Below are positions 49,729-59,600 of a stretch of 64,000 nucleotides of DNA, in pieces. Made by a program: the position numbers and the translations under genes. Numbering within the stretch: the stretch's first letter is position 1; every line of letters begins with the position of its first letter. Below the pieces are notes generated by a model. It did no database searches. It had not been told where the DNA came from and worked only from the letters and a program-made list of their open reading frames with translations. The stretch is from Stomorhina lunata (lineage: Eukaryota > Arthropoda > Insecta > Diptera > Rhiniidae), in assembly GCA_933228675.1 (NCBI GenBank), contig OW121740.1, positions 35,322,292-35,386,291 on the forward strand, given 5' to 3'.

Positions 49729-51032
49729 ATGGGTGTTTTTTTTAGAGGTATAGAACTTCGAATTGAAATAAAACACAAGAAAATCGTTTTAATGTCCATC
49801 AATTTGGCTTTATTGGAAGGATAATTTTATGCCATTAATGTTTAAATATGATTTCGGGCATGTGGCCGCCACGGCTGGCTCGAATAAAGCCAATTCTACA
49901 GGTCCAATTTCCAACTACTTTTTCGAGCATATGGGGCCGTATGTTGGCAATAACGCCACGAATGTTGGCTTCCAAGTCCCCTAACGTTTCTGGTTTGTTG
50001 GCGTAGACGAGCGACTTCACATATCCCCAAAGAAAATAATCCAGTAGTGTCAAATCGCACGATCTTGGTGGCCAATTGACAGGTCCATTCCGCGAAATTA
50101 TGCGCTCATCGAATGTTTCCTTCAATAAATCAATTGTGACGTGCGCTGTGTGGCATGTAGCGCCGTCTTGTTGGAACCACAACTCATCCACATTCATGCC
50201 ATCCAATTGGGGAACAAAATAGTCGGTTATCATGGCTCTATACCGGTCTCCATTTATGGTAACTGACTCTCCAGCATTATTTCGGAAGAAGTATGGCCCA
50301 ATGACTCCACCAGCCCATAGAGCACACCAAACAGTCAGTTTTTGTGGATGTAATGGCGTCTCAAGGGTCTCATGTGGATTCTCTTCACTCCAAATGCGGC
50401 AATTTTGCTTGTTGACGTAGCCATTCAACCAAAAATGAGCCTCATCACTGAACAAAATTTTGCGATGAAAATCAGCATCGAGATCAATCTCATTTTCGGC
50501 CCATACACCAAAATCACGACGCATTGCATGATCTCGCGGCTTTAATTCTTGCACAAGCTGGATCTTGTAAGGTCGCAAGCCAAGATCTTTGCGCAAAATC
50601 TTCCATAAAGTTGATGGACAAAGCTCCAATTGCTGTGCACGGTGGCGAATCGATTCATTCGGGTCCTCTTCAACACTTTGCTCTACAGCGGCAATTGTTT
50701 CTTCGGTGCGCACTGTTTGACGTCGCTGCGGATGCGAATTATCACATAGAGTAAACGTAGTGCGAAAACGATCCATGGTTAACCGAATTAATTGCTCTGA
50801 TGGACGATTATGTCGACCATAAAATGGACGGAGCTTGCGGTAAACTTCGCGAACTGAACCATTATTTTCGAAATAAATTTGCACGATTTGCAAGCGTTGT
50901 TCTTTTGTCAACCTGTTCATGATGAAATGGCAAACCAAACTAAATATTAATCACTTGACAGCTGACAAAATGGCCGCCAGTTAAAAAAGTGATGCCAACT
51001 TAAAGTTCTATACCTCAATAAAAAACACCCGA
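49729..51032 (-). mobile_element. Mariner-type transposon, copy 1 (1304 bp)
   Basis: The ends are inverted repeats: GGGTGTTTTTTTTAGAGGTA at the left and, read inward, GGGTGTTTTTTATTGAGGTA at the right, both continuing TAGAACTT. TA flanks both sides (49727-49728, 51033-51034). It encodes one transposase. An 18-bp-shorter sister lies at 57890-59175 in the same orientation. Confidence 0.9.
49835..50938 (-). CDS. Mariner-type transposase, copy 1, 367 aa
   Basis: Cuts and pastes its own element at TA sites. The frame is open from ATG to stop. N-terminal helix-turn-helix region: TKEQRLQIVQIYFENNGSVR, then a second region around SIRHRAQQLELCPSTLWKIL. Catalytic domain: D165 in ILFSDEAHFWLNG, D258 in LWFQQDGATCH, D295 in PPRSCDLTLLDYFLWG, with 36 residues between the last two, unlike the DD34D of Mos1. 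One residue in that last motif differs from copy 2 (LTLLDY here, LTPLDY there), so this copy may be impaired. The start may be the internal ATG at MNRLTKEQR, 6 residues in. Confidence 0.9.
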   Translation of the reverse strand: MVCHFIMNRLTKEQRLQIVQIYFENNGSVREVYRKLRPFYGRHNRPSEQLIRLTMDRFRTTFTLCDNSHPQRRQTVRTEETIAAVEQSVEEDPNESIRHRAQQLELCPSTLWKILRKDLGLRPYKIQLVQELKPRDHAMRRDFGVWAENEIDLDADFHRKILFSDEAHFWLNGYVNKQNCRIWSEENPHETLETPLHPQKLTVWCALWAGGVIGPYFFRNNAGESVTINGDRYRAMITDYFVPQLDGMNVDELWFQQDGATCHTAHVTIDLLKETFDERIISRNGPVNWPPRSCDLTLLDYFLWGYVKSLVYANKPETLGDLEANIRGVIANIRPHMLEKVVGNWTCRIGFIRASRGGHMPEIIFKH

Positions 51033-51199
51033 TACATAAGAATCTTCTGCAGCGTTGCCAATAAACTGTTAATCGATTAATACATCAGAAGAAGCACTCT
51101 CATTATAGCTACCCAATAGACTTAGTTGGTAAACTTGGTAAACCCAAACTTATCTTGCTTATTCAACTCAACTCAACTGTGCACACTGACCTCCTCATA

Positions 51200-51810
51200 G
51201 TATCACCATCTTAGCTTAAGCCCGTTATTATTAGTTGTTGAATAGAGAGTTCAAGCAGACGAGCTAGGAACTCTAATGCACCGAGTTTCTTCAACATTAA
51301 CATAGAGATGCCGTCTGGCCCGAGCATTTTTGATGGTTTAGGTTTGGAGATAATATTTTCAACTTCAATTGTGGTGAAAGAATGAACCTAAGAATCTCTT
51401 ACCAGATTCCTAGTTCTTCGGATGATGGCTCGTATGGACCGGTCCCGAAAGGTGTTCTACAAATTTTAGGATAACATTGTTGCGCACTGTATTGAGTCTT
51501 CGGCTCCAAGCAGTATGGACTGCCTATCTTATCTAAGCCAGGGATTATAAGTTGTTGAAAAGAGATTTCAAGTAGACGAGCTAGGAACTATAATGCTACT
51601 GCACCGAGTTTCTTCAAAATTAACATAGAGTTGCCGTCTGGTCCGAACGCTTTTGATGGTTTAGGTTTGGAGGTAATATTTTCAACTTCAAATGTGGTGA
51701 AAGAATGAGCCTGGGAATCTCTTACCAGATTCCTAGTTCTTCGGATGATGGCTCGTTTGGACCGGTTCTGAGAGGTGGGGTGTTCGACAAATTGTAGGCA
51801 GAACATTATT
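51200..51810 (-). pseudogene. LINE pre-RT fragment, tandemly duplicated
   Basis: Minus-strand frames read RAIIRRTRNLVRDSQAHSFT, TFEVENITSKPKPSKAFGPD and NSMLILKKLG, the segment just before RT motif 1 in many LINEs (SKA-GPDG-x-x-x-x-x-LK). The piece at 51235-51490 and that at 51548-51800 are the same region repeated, about 310 bp apart. No full domain. Confidence 0.65.
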
Positions 51811-51814
51811 GCGC

Positions 51815-52280
51815 ACTGTTTTGCATCTATGTATTGGGTATTGTTGAAGTCTATAGTGGCGAAATTAGGTGTCTTATTGGCACAAGATAGACTCCTAATA
51901 ATAGACCAGAGCTTTTTTGCGCCAGGAGTACAATGGTTAACGTGTTTGTTTGTATTTGTTGTTCAACCTGCTTCATTAGAACGACTAAAAGACTAAGTAA
52001 AAATCATTGCTTTTCACTCTTATTGTTTTGAATTCCATTGCAATTCGTGTTCTGTATGTAAATATATGGGACCAAAATCCGTTTGGAACACGGTTCTTGA
52101 GTGCAATGAAAGATTTGCTCGCTTTTAAAGCAGTGATTGACAGCACAATAACAAATTGTATGTATGACATAAACAGCTCCTACCGCTGGTTATAGAAAAA
52201 TAGAAATGGTGCTCTTCACTGTTTTAAAGTCACTAAATCACACCTGATCCCAGTAGGGTGTTAAATTTTTTCTAAAGATG
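51815..52280. other. No gene seen
   Basis: Moderately AT-rich; open frames without domain. Confidence 0.35.
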
Positions 52281-52284
52281 TATT

Positions 52285-53070
52285 TTATACCCTTCACCAC
52301 CATATGTGGAAAGGGTATTATAAGTTTTTGCTGATGTATGTAACGCATAGAAATATTTGTCTTAGACCCACCTTTTAGTATACCAATAGGCTTAGAATCA
52401 CTTTCTGAGTCGATTTAGCGATGTCAGTCCGTCCGTCTGGCGTGACGGCTGGCTCCATGTAAACCATGTAATCAAAGTACAGGTCACAATTCTTAAGATA
52501 ATTTGATGAAATTTGGTACAGATCATTTTTTTGATAGTGGGACCATGGCTATTGAAGTTCGTCAAAATCGGTTCATTATTTATGGTACCTCCCATAGGTC
52601 CCACTTCCCGGAATTGATATATTGGCCACAAACATCAATATTTTTTCATGAAATTGAAAACAAATACTGCTTAAGTAAATCAAAATCACTGTACCAAATC
52701 GGTTCACATTTGACCACAGCTCCCATACTAACTCTTCTGTCAAAAAGCACTAAATGACACAAAAATCACTAAAACGCTTGTAAATCTGTAGATAATGCGA
52801 AATTTAAGTTTATTTTTTGCATTAATAATTTTTGTAAAAACTGTAATCAATTTGCCAAATCGAAATAATCGATCCACATTTGTCCCTAGCTCTCATATAA
52901 GTCCAAATGACGGAAACATCTTAAATAATTGAGAAAATATTTGTATTATGGCAAAATTTTTCAAAAATTTGTCTTTAAACAGGAAAAAGAACACTTTTGA
53001 CCTTAGTGGTGGAGGGTACGTACGGTGGGGCTTGACCAACTATAGTACCTTCTTACTTGTTTTTATATAC
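52285..53070 (+). repeat. Repeat-E, near-complete copy
   Basis: From ATACCCTTCACCACCATATG at the left to GGGCTTGACCAACTATAG...CTTACTTGTTTTTA at the right, about 785 bp, no coding frame. Contains the landmarks GTAACGCATAGAAATATTTG, GAATCACTTTCTGAGTCGAT, AGTGGGACCATGGCTATTGA and GCTCCCATACTAACTCTTC. Other copies: 6749, 24730, 56785, 57265 and 63850. Confidence 0.8.
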
Positions 53071-53274
53071 CTTCGCATATGCGAAACAGGAATTGAAGTT
53101 ATTAGAGATGAAAGAGGATCATGCTTTTCAGATATAATAGAAAAATATCTGACACCCAACTTTTGGAAGAATGACTTTCCGAGTGATTCAATTCAGGTAA
53201 AAGGTTAGCTTTATTAAGTTGGTCTGTAAATGTTTGGCTTTGTTTTTAAACGAGAAGAACTTGTAAAACTAATA

Positions 53275-53650
<376 letters not shown>

Positions 53651-54076
53651 ACTCTCTACTCGAACAATTGCAAACACGTTCATCTTACAGAGCTATTTCA
53701 CGTCATTTTTTATACCCTTGGCCGACATATACCTGATAAATCTGACAAATGTCAAATTGAAGTGGACAATGAAAAACACATAAACTTACAAACATACATT
53801 TTATGAGCACTTGTGTGTGACTTAGCTTTCTCTCATTAAGTTGTTTCCGAATTAGAGTAAAAACGGTATACTTTTTTACGAAGTTTTCAAAACGACCATA
53901 CGGCAAATCAATGTATGAAAGTGCAGCATCTTATATATTTTAAAATCGGCTATAGTTTCACGTTAAAAGTGATCTTCTCGATAAAAAATTGTTTCTATGG
54001 AACATTTTTCGATAACACAATGGGGCAGTATTAAAATGCAATCCCCATTAATTACTGCAGTATTTAGTCTATTCTA

Positions 54077-55335
54077 CGAGGGCGGTTCGGAAACTTCTTA
54101 GCCTACCAATGAAAGAGAATAGTTAGTTTTTCAAAAATATTTTTATTTTTCAATATAGTCTCCTGAAACTTCAATACACTTAGTTCAACGCTTTTCTAGC
54201 AATTCTCAAGGTCTTCAAAACAGTGGTTTACAGCTGTAATTGCATCTTCATTTGGGGTAAAACGCTTGCCAGCAAGGAATTTTTTAAGATTTGGGAACAG
54301 GTAAAAGTCACTGGGAGCTAAATCAGGAGAATAAGGTGGGTGGTCAAGCAACTCGTTCTTTAATTCGTTGATTTTAGCCATCGTTAAAACACTCTTGTGC
54401 GCTGGTGCGTTATCTTGATGAAAAATTATTTTTTTGTGTTGTAAGCCAGGACGTTTTTCTCGAATTTGTACATTTAATTGATCCGAAAGGTTGCAATAAT
54501 ACTCTTAATTTATTGTTTTACCCTTTTGCAGATAGTCAATCAATAAAATACCTTTGAAGTCCCAAAAAACCGTTGCCATAACCTTACCAGCCGATTGAAT
54601 TGCTTTTGCCTTCTTTGGGGCACTTCCTCCAGCTTCAGTCTATTGTTTTGTCTCTGGAGTATAGTGGTGGATCCATGTCTCATCAAAAGTTATAAAACGA
54701 CGCTTAAAATCCATTTTATTTCGCTTAAAACGATCCAAACAAGCTTGAGAAATGTTCATTCTTATGCGTTTTTGGTCGACTGTTAACAAATGCGGCACCC
54801 ATCTTGCAGAAAGCTTTTTTATCTGTAGTTCTTCATGCAAAATGAAATGGACTCGATCATTTGAGATGCCCATGATATTAGCTATTTCACGCACTTTTAT
54901 TCGTCGATCATTTAACACCATATCATGCACTTTGGCTACAATTTCTGTTGTAGTTGCAGTTTTTGGACGTCCACTACGTGGTTCATCTTTAATGCTTGTA
55001 CGTCCACGTTTAAATTCAGCAACCTAATTTTTTACTGTTGCATATGAAGGAGCACTTTCACCTAACACATTTACCATATCATTATGAATTTCTTGTCCCG
55101 ATAAACCTTTTTTATGTAAATATTTAATGACACCACGTATTTCTAATTTTTCCATTGTAAAAAAAATAGCGGGTGCGTCTTTTGTGAACACCTGTTTCTA
55201 TATGAAGGAGTTACCAGATCGAAACAAAATTTAACATGTGTTTAAAGCAGAGATGGAAGTTTCTAAAACACTTAACTTTTTTCTGTTTGTACCACGCTTT
55301 TTGTGCTAGGCTAAGGAGTTTCCGAACCGCCCTCG
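54077..55335 (-). mobile_element. Irritans-like mariner, decayed (1259 bp)
   Basis: Terminal repeats CGAGGGCGGTTCGGAAACTT at the left and CGAGGGCGGTTCGGAAACTC at the right read inward, both continuing with a CTTAGCCTA. TA duplicated on both sides (54075-54076, 55336-55337). The internal gene is dead. Confidence 0.9.
54143..55155 (-). pseudogene. Mariner transposase pseudogene
   Basis: From an ATG at 55155 the frame reads KLEIRGVIKYLHKKGLSGQE, FKRGRTSIKDEPRSGRPKTA, MHDMVLNDRRIKVREIANIM, FITFDETWIHHYTPETKQ (first Asp), then later MAKINELKNELLDHPPYSPD with the third Asp. In-frame stops interrupt it; three of them fall where mariner has Trp (after VKN, after ETKQ and in EKR-TKC near the end), all explained by G-to-A change of TGG. 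A frameshift lies near the C-terminus. Closest in style to the irritans subfamily (HHYTPE motif). Confidence 0.85.
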
Positions 55336-55624
55336 TATTGCGACATTAAGAATTTTTTAAAATAAAATAATACAAATTTATGCAGTTTTAATAACGACCA
55401 TATGATAAATCAATGTATGAAAGTGCAGCATCTTACATATTTTAGAGTCTTTGGTCTAACCCTTTTAAAATCGGCTAAAGTGATCTTCTCGATAAAAAAA
55501 GTTTCTATGGAACATTTTTCGATAACACAATGGGGCAGTATTAAAATGCGATCCCCATTAATTACTGCAGTATTTAGTCTATTCTATTGCGACTTTAAGA
55601 ATTTCAAAATTAAATAATATATTC

Positions 55625-56780
55625 ATAGTTTCCTAAGCAAAACCAATGCCACAAATCCTAACTATCCTTATATAAGTATAAAAAGTGACCAGTCAAAATC
55701 CAAAGTGGAAATCTGCATAATCCAATTATTATCATTGATAACAAGTTTTAATTAAAAGCCAATTACGCGGATAAAAAGGGCTAAAAATATAATTGCAACA
55801 ATCACAAACATGTTACCATAACAAAACTCATCTAATTGCCAACAATTTGGAAATGGAAAAATCATACATAAATGAATGAATGAATGAATGAATGGATGAG
55901 TAGAAGGACGAAAGGATATTTTGATGATTGGACAAATGTATCAACCAGGTTCTAAACCAACAACAATTAAAAAACCATTTAAACTGAACAACACTCCACT
56001 TATTGTTATATAAATGAAAATTTTGGTTGCTGCATTTATTTATTGTGTTGCAAGAACACCAAACAACCAACTGTCCGTCCTTCTGTCTGTCCGTTCGTCA
56101 GCAGCAGCAACAACAATTAAAAACAATATTTGCAAATTAATTCTGTTGCTGGCCACTTGACTACATAAATATTTTTAGTACCTTTTAGCTCGACATTACC
56201 AAATAATTGTTGTTGCAGCTGCAAAGCTTGAGGTTTTTTGAAACATCGAAAAAAAAAAAAAACAATTTCTAAAACTAATTTGAAAATTATTTGTTGTTTC
56301 TCAAATCATTTATTCATTCATTCATTTTGTAACTGATTTAATTGAAAAATATTATTGGCCACCACTTCTTCACCCCCAATAAACCCCAAAACGGTTTCAA
56401 ATTAGATTTTAAAATAGCAAAACAATTATAATAAAATCTGAGGATTGGTTTCAAATGAAAAACTAATTTGTTGCATATTTCATTAGCGAATATCCAACAC
56501 TTTTTTGTTGTTGTTCTTGTACTTGGTAATTGGTAAAAATTTATAAAATTTAAAAAAAATTTTAATTAAAAACTAAAAATTTCGAATACGATTTCTATAT
56601 GTTAAGGGTGATAAATAGTTTTAGAAATTTTTTCGTAGAGTCCGATATTTTAGTAGATAATAACAGAAATATTAAAGTTTTGAAAGTCATCAAACTTACG
56701 GAAGAGAATATATCGAGAGCCTATTTTCAATACCATCTATGAATTACATAAAATATTTTTAAGAAGGGGCAAAAAACTGT
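55625..56780. other. No gene seen
   Basis: AT-rich DNA with a (TGAA)n stretch at 55870-55892, poly-A at 56252-56264, and CA/GT-poor. Looks like ordinary intergenic DNA. Confidence 0.4.
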
Positions 56781-56784
56781 TGTA

Positions 56785-57831
56785 AACATGTAAGAAAGTG
56801 CTATAGACGGTCAAGCCCGACCATACGACCCTTCACCACTAAGGTCAAAGATGTTCTTTTTCCTGTATAAAGACAAATATTTGCTAAATTTTGGCATCAT
56901 ACACAAATTTTGTTAAAACTTATATATTTAAGCTGTTTCCGTAATAGTTTTGTGATGCATCAGCAGTTAAAGATGACTCAGTAGTTTTGGGATGACTCAG
57001 CAGTTTTGGAATGAGTCATCAGTTTGTTTATTGATACATTGGTTATAAAAATACATAACAAAAATTAGTTTTTACACATTTTTTGTCTCCTTTAAAAAAA
57101 AGTACTATGTATACGTGTCCCCTTTATAGGTGATCTTAACCTATTTTTATTTTTGCTGCTTTTACTTTCTTACTAAATTGTCTTATATTCACAACCTGTT
57201 AAGGTCATGAATTCCATGCGATTCGATCTTCTGGTATAAATTTAGGTTTTTAGGGTAAACAAGTAAGAAACTGCTATAGTCGGTCAAGCCCGACCAAACG
57301 ATATCCTTCACCACTAAGTTTAAAGGTGTTCTTTTTCCTGTATATAGACAAATATTTGCTGTTTTCTTCATTTCGACTTATATGAGAGCCACAGTCAAAT
57401 TTGGACCGATTATCTCGAAATTTGGCAAATTGGTACGTTTTTAGAGAAGAGTTTGTATGGAAGCTATGGTCAAATGTGAACCGATTTCAACGAAATTTCG
57501 TACAGTGATTTTGGTTTACTTAAGCAATATTTGTTTTAAATTTCATGAAAAATATTAATATTTGTGGCCAAAATATAAATTCCGGGAAGTAGGACCTATG
57601 GGAGATACCATAAGTAGCCATGGTCCCACTATTAAATCATCTATGCCAAAATTTCTCAAATTATCTTTAGAATTGCGGCCTGTACTTTGATTACATGGTT
57701 TACGTGGGGGTCCAGGCAGCCAGACGGACGGACTTTCGACTCAGAAAGTGATTCAAAGCCTATTGGTATACTAAAACGAAGATCTAAGACAAATATTTCT
57801 ATGCGTTATATACAACAGCACAGCTATGGTG

Positions 57832-57838
<7 letters not shown>
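56785..57838 (-). repeat. Repeat-E, one partial and one larger copy
   Basis: Two right ends in a row, CATGTAAGAAAGTGCTATAG (56787) and AACAAGTAAGAAACTGCTAT (57258), each followed by CGGTCAAGCCCGACCA and TTCACCACTAAG. Between them lie three minisatellite units (GATGACTCAGCAGTTTTGG) and a fragment of Repeat-G (57080-57180). The second copy runs to the (TA) tract at 57836. Confidence 0.7.

Positions 57839-57889
<51 letters not shown>
57836..57889. repeat. (TA)n tract, SINE-A tail interrupted by mariner
   Basis: About 26 TA units directly left of the mariner end. On the other side of the mariner, GATATATATAATTCCCC continues into the SINE-A body, so tail and body were one element before the insertion. 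Confidence 0.8.
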
Positions 57890-57891
<2 letters not shown>

Positions 57892-59175
57892 GGGTGTTTT
57901 TTTTAGAGGTATAGAACTTCGAATTGAAATAAAACACAAGAAAATCGTTTTAATGTCCATCAATTTGGCTTTATTGGAAGGATAATTTTATGCCATTAAT
58001 GTTTAAATATGATTTCGGGCATGTGGCCGCCGTGGCTGGCTCGAATAAAGCCAATTCTACAGGTCCAATTTTCAACTACTTTTTCGAGCATATGGGGCCG
58101 TATGTTGGCAATAACGCCACGAATGTTGGTTTCTGGTTTGTTGGCGTAGACGAGCGACTTCACATATCCGCAAAAAAAATAATCCAGTGGTGTCAAATCG
58201 CACGATCTTGGTGGACAATTGACAGGTCCATTCCGCGAAATTATGCGCTCATCGAATGTTTCCTTCAATAAATCAATTGTGACGAGCGCTGTGTGGCATG
58301 TAGCGCCGTCTTGTTGGAACCACAACTCATCCACATTCATGCCATCCAATTGGGGAACAAAATAGTCGGTTATCATGGTTCCATACCAGTCACCATTTAT
58401 GGTAACTGACTCTCCAGCATTATTTCGGAAGAAGTATGGCCCAATGACTCCACCAGCCCATAGAGCACACCAAACAGTCAGTTTTTGTGGATGTAATGGC
58501 GTCTCAAGGGTCTCATGTGGATTCTCTTCACTCCAAATGCGGCAATTTTGCTTGTTGACGTAGCCATTCAACCAAAAATGAGCCTCATCACTGAACAAAA
58601 TTTTGCGATGAAAATCAGCATCGAGATCAATCTCATTTTCGGCCCATACACCAAAATCACGACGCATTGCATGGTCTCGCGGCTTTAATTCTTGCACAAG
58701 CTGGATCTTGAAAGGTCGCAAGACAAGATCTTTGCGCAAAATCTTCCATAAAGTTGATGGACAAAGCTCCAATTGCTGTGCACGGTGGCGAATCGATTTA
58801 TTCGGGTCCTCTTCAACACTTTGCTCTACAGCGGCAATTGTTTCTTCGGTGCGCACTGTTCGACGTCGCTGCAGATGCGTATTATCACATAGAGTAAACG
58901 TAGTGCGAAAACGATCCATGGTTAACCGAATTAATTGCTCTGATGGACGATTATGTCGACCATAAAATGGACGGAGCTTGCGGTAAACTTCGCGAACTGA
59001 ACCATTATTTTCGAAATAAATTTGCACGATTTGCAAGCGTTGTTCTTTTGTCAACCTGTTCATGATGAAATGGCAAACCAAACTAAATATTAATCACTTG
59101 ACAGCTGACAAAATGGCCGCCAGTTAAAAAAGTGATGCCAACTTAAAGTTCTATACCTCAATAAAAAACACCCGA
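57890..59175 (-). mobile_element. Mariner-type transposon, copy 2 (1286 bp)
   Basis: The same terminal repeats as copy 1 and almost the same sequence, with one 18-bp deletion. Flanked by TA within a (TA)n tract, which gives many possible target sites. Confidence 0.9.
57996..59081 (-). CDS. Mariner-type transposase, copy 2, 361 aa
   Basis: Open from ATG to stop. The same domains as copy 1, with about 15 amino-acid differences by eye and an in-frame loss of six residues after KPET (GDLEAN region of copy 1). The first two catalytic motifs are intact (FSDEAHFW, QQDGATCH). The third reads RSCDLTPLDYFFCGYVK, with Phe-Cys where copy 1 has Leu-Trp, so activity is doubtful. Neither copy has a stop or frameshift. 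Confidence 0.88.
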   Translation of the reverse strand: MVCHFIMNRLTKEQRLQIVQIYFENNGSVREVYRKLRPFYGRHNRPSEQLIRLTMDRFRTTFTLCDNTHLQRRRTVRTEETIAAVEQSVEEDPNKSIRHRAQQLELCPSTLWKILRKDLVLRPFKIQLVQELKPRDHAMRRDFGVWAENEIDLDADFHRKILFSDEAHFWLNGYVNKQNCRIWSEENPHETLETPLHPQKLTVWCALWAGGVIGPYFFRNNAGESVTINGDWYGTMITDYFVPQLDGMNVDELWFQQDGATCHTALVTIDLLKETFDERIISRNGPVNCPPRSCDLTPLDYFFCGYVKSLVYANKPETNIRGVIANIRPHMLEKVVENWTCRIGFIRASHGGHMPEIIFKH

Positions 59176-59468
59176 TATATATAATTCCCCAACAACATTC
59201 CAATTGGAACAAGGGGTACTTCTCTCAGACAATGAGCTGCATCCGATTCTATTTTTAGACTCATTGAAAGGAACCTACGTTTTAACGCCGGCTCCGAACG
59301 GCAAATGCATTAGTTAGAGAAGTTTTACATAGCCTAATACTCAATAATATGAGGTGAACCGCCGCTTTTTTGAAAATGTATTTTTTTCAAGTGAGTCTGG
59401 TCAGGGATCGAACTTGGGCCTCTGGTATGCTAGGTGGATGACTAACCTGCTATACCGCAGCGGTTCGG
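59176..59468 (-). mobile_element. SINE-A copy, tail split off by mariner copy 2
   Basis: Same body as the other two (TTCCAATTGGAACAAGGGG, AATGAGCTGCATCCGATTCT, GGCAAATGCATTAGTTAGAG) and the same tRNA-like head on the minus strand ending CCGCTGCGGTATAGCAGGTT. The head has CGCTGCGG where the others have CGCCGTAG, so its outer stem is a little weaker. Confidence 0.75.
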
Positions 59469-59489
59469 GGTATAGGGTATAAAAAAAAG

Positions 59490-59600
59490 GAACCAAAAAA
59501 TATTTTTTCCCCTTTTTACCCATTTTGTGTCTCATTCTCAAAAAAGTACTGCGCGTGTTCCCTTTATAGGTGATTTAAACTCAATTTAATTTTTGTTTCT
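59490..59600. repeat. Repeat-G fragment
   Basis: CCCCTTTTTACCCATTTTGT and CAAAAAAGTACTGCGCGTGTT match the 47990-48600 type and the piece at 57080. Confidence 0.5.

Larger units (their letters stand above)
53890..55620. repeat. Tandem duplication of about 230 bp, first copy split by a mariner
   Basis: Unit: AATCAATGTATGAAAGTGCA, TCTATGGAACATTTTTCGAT, AACACAATGGGGCAGTATTA, CAGTATTTAGTCTATTCTA, then TTGCGAC-TTAAGAATTT. The first copy runs 53895-54076 and continues at 55336 after the insertion; the second runs about 55395-55615 without interruption and so shows the pre-insertion site. The two units flank each other head to tail. Confidence 0.85.

Noticed and set aside
49835..50938. Host-domesticated transposase gene
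   Set aside because: Both copies keep terminal repeats and TA duplications, so they are ordinary transposons and not domesticated genes.
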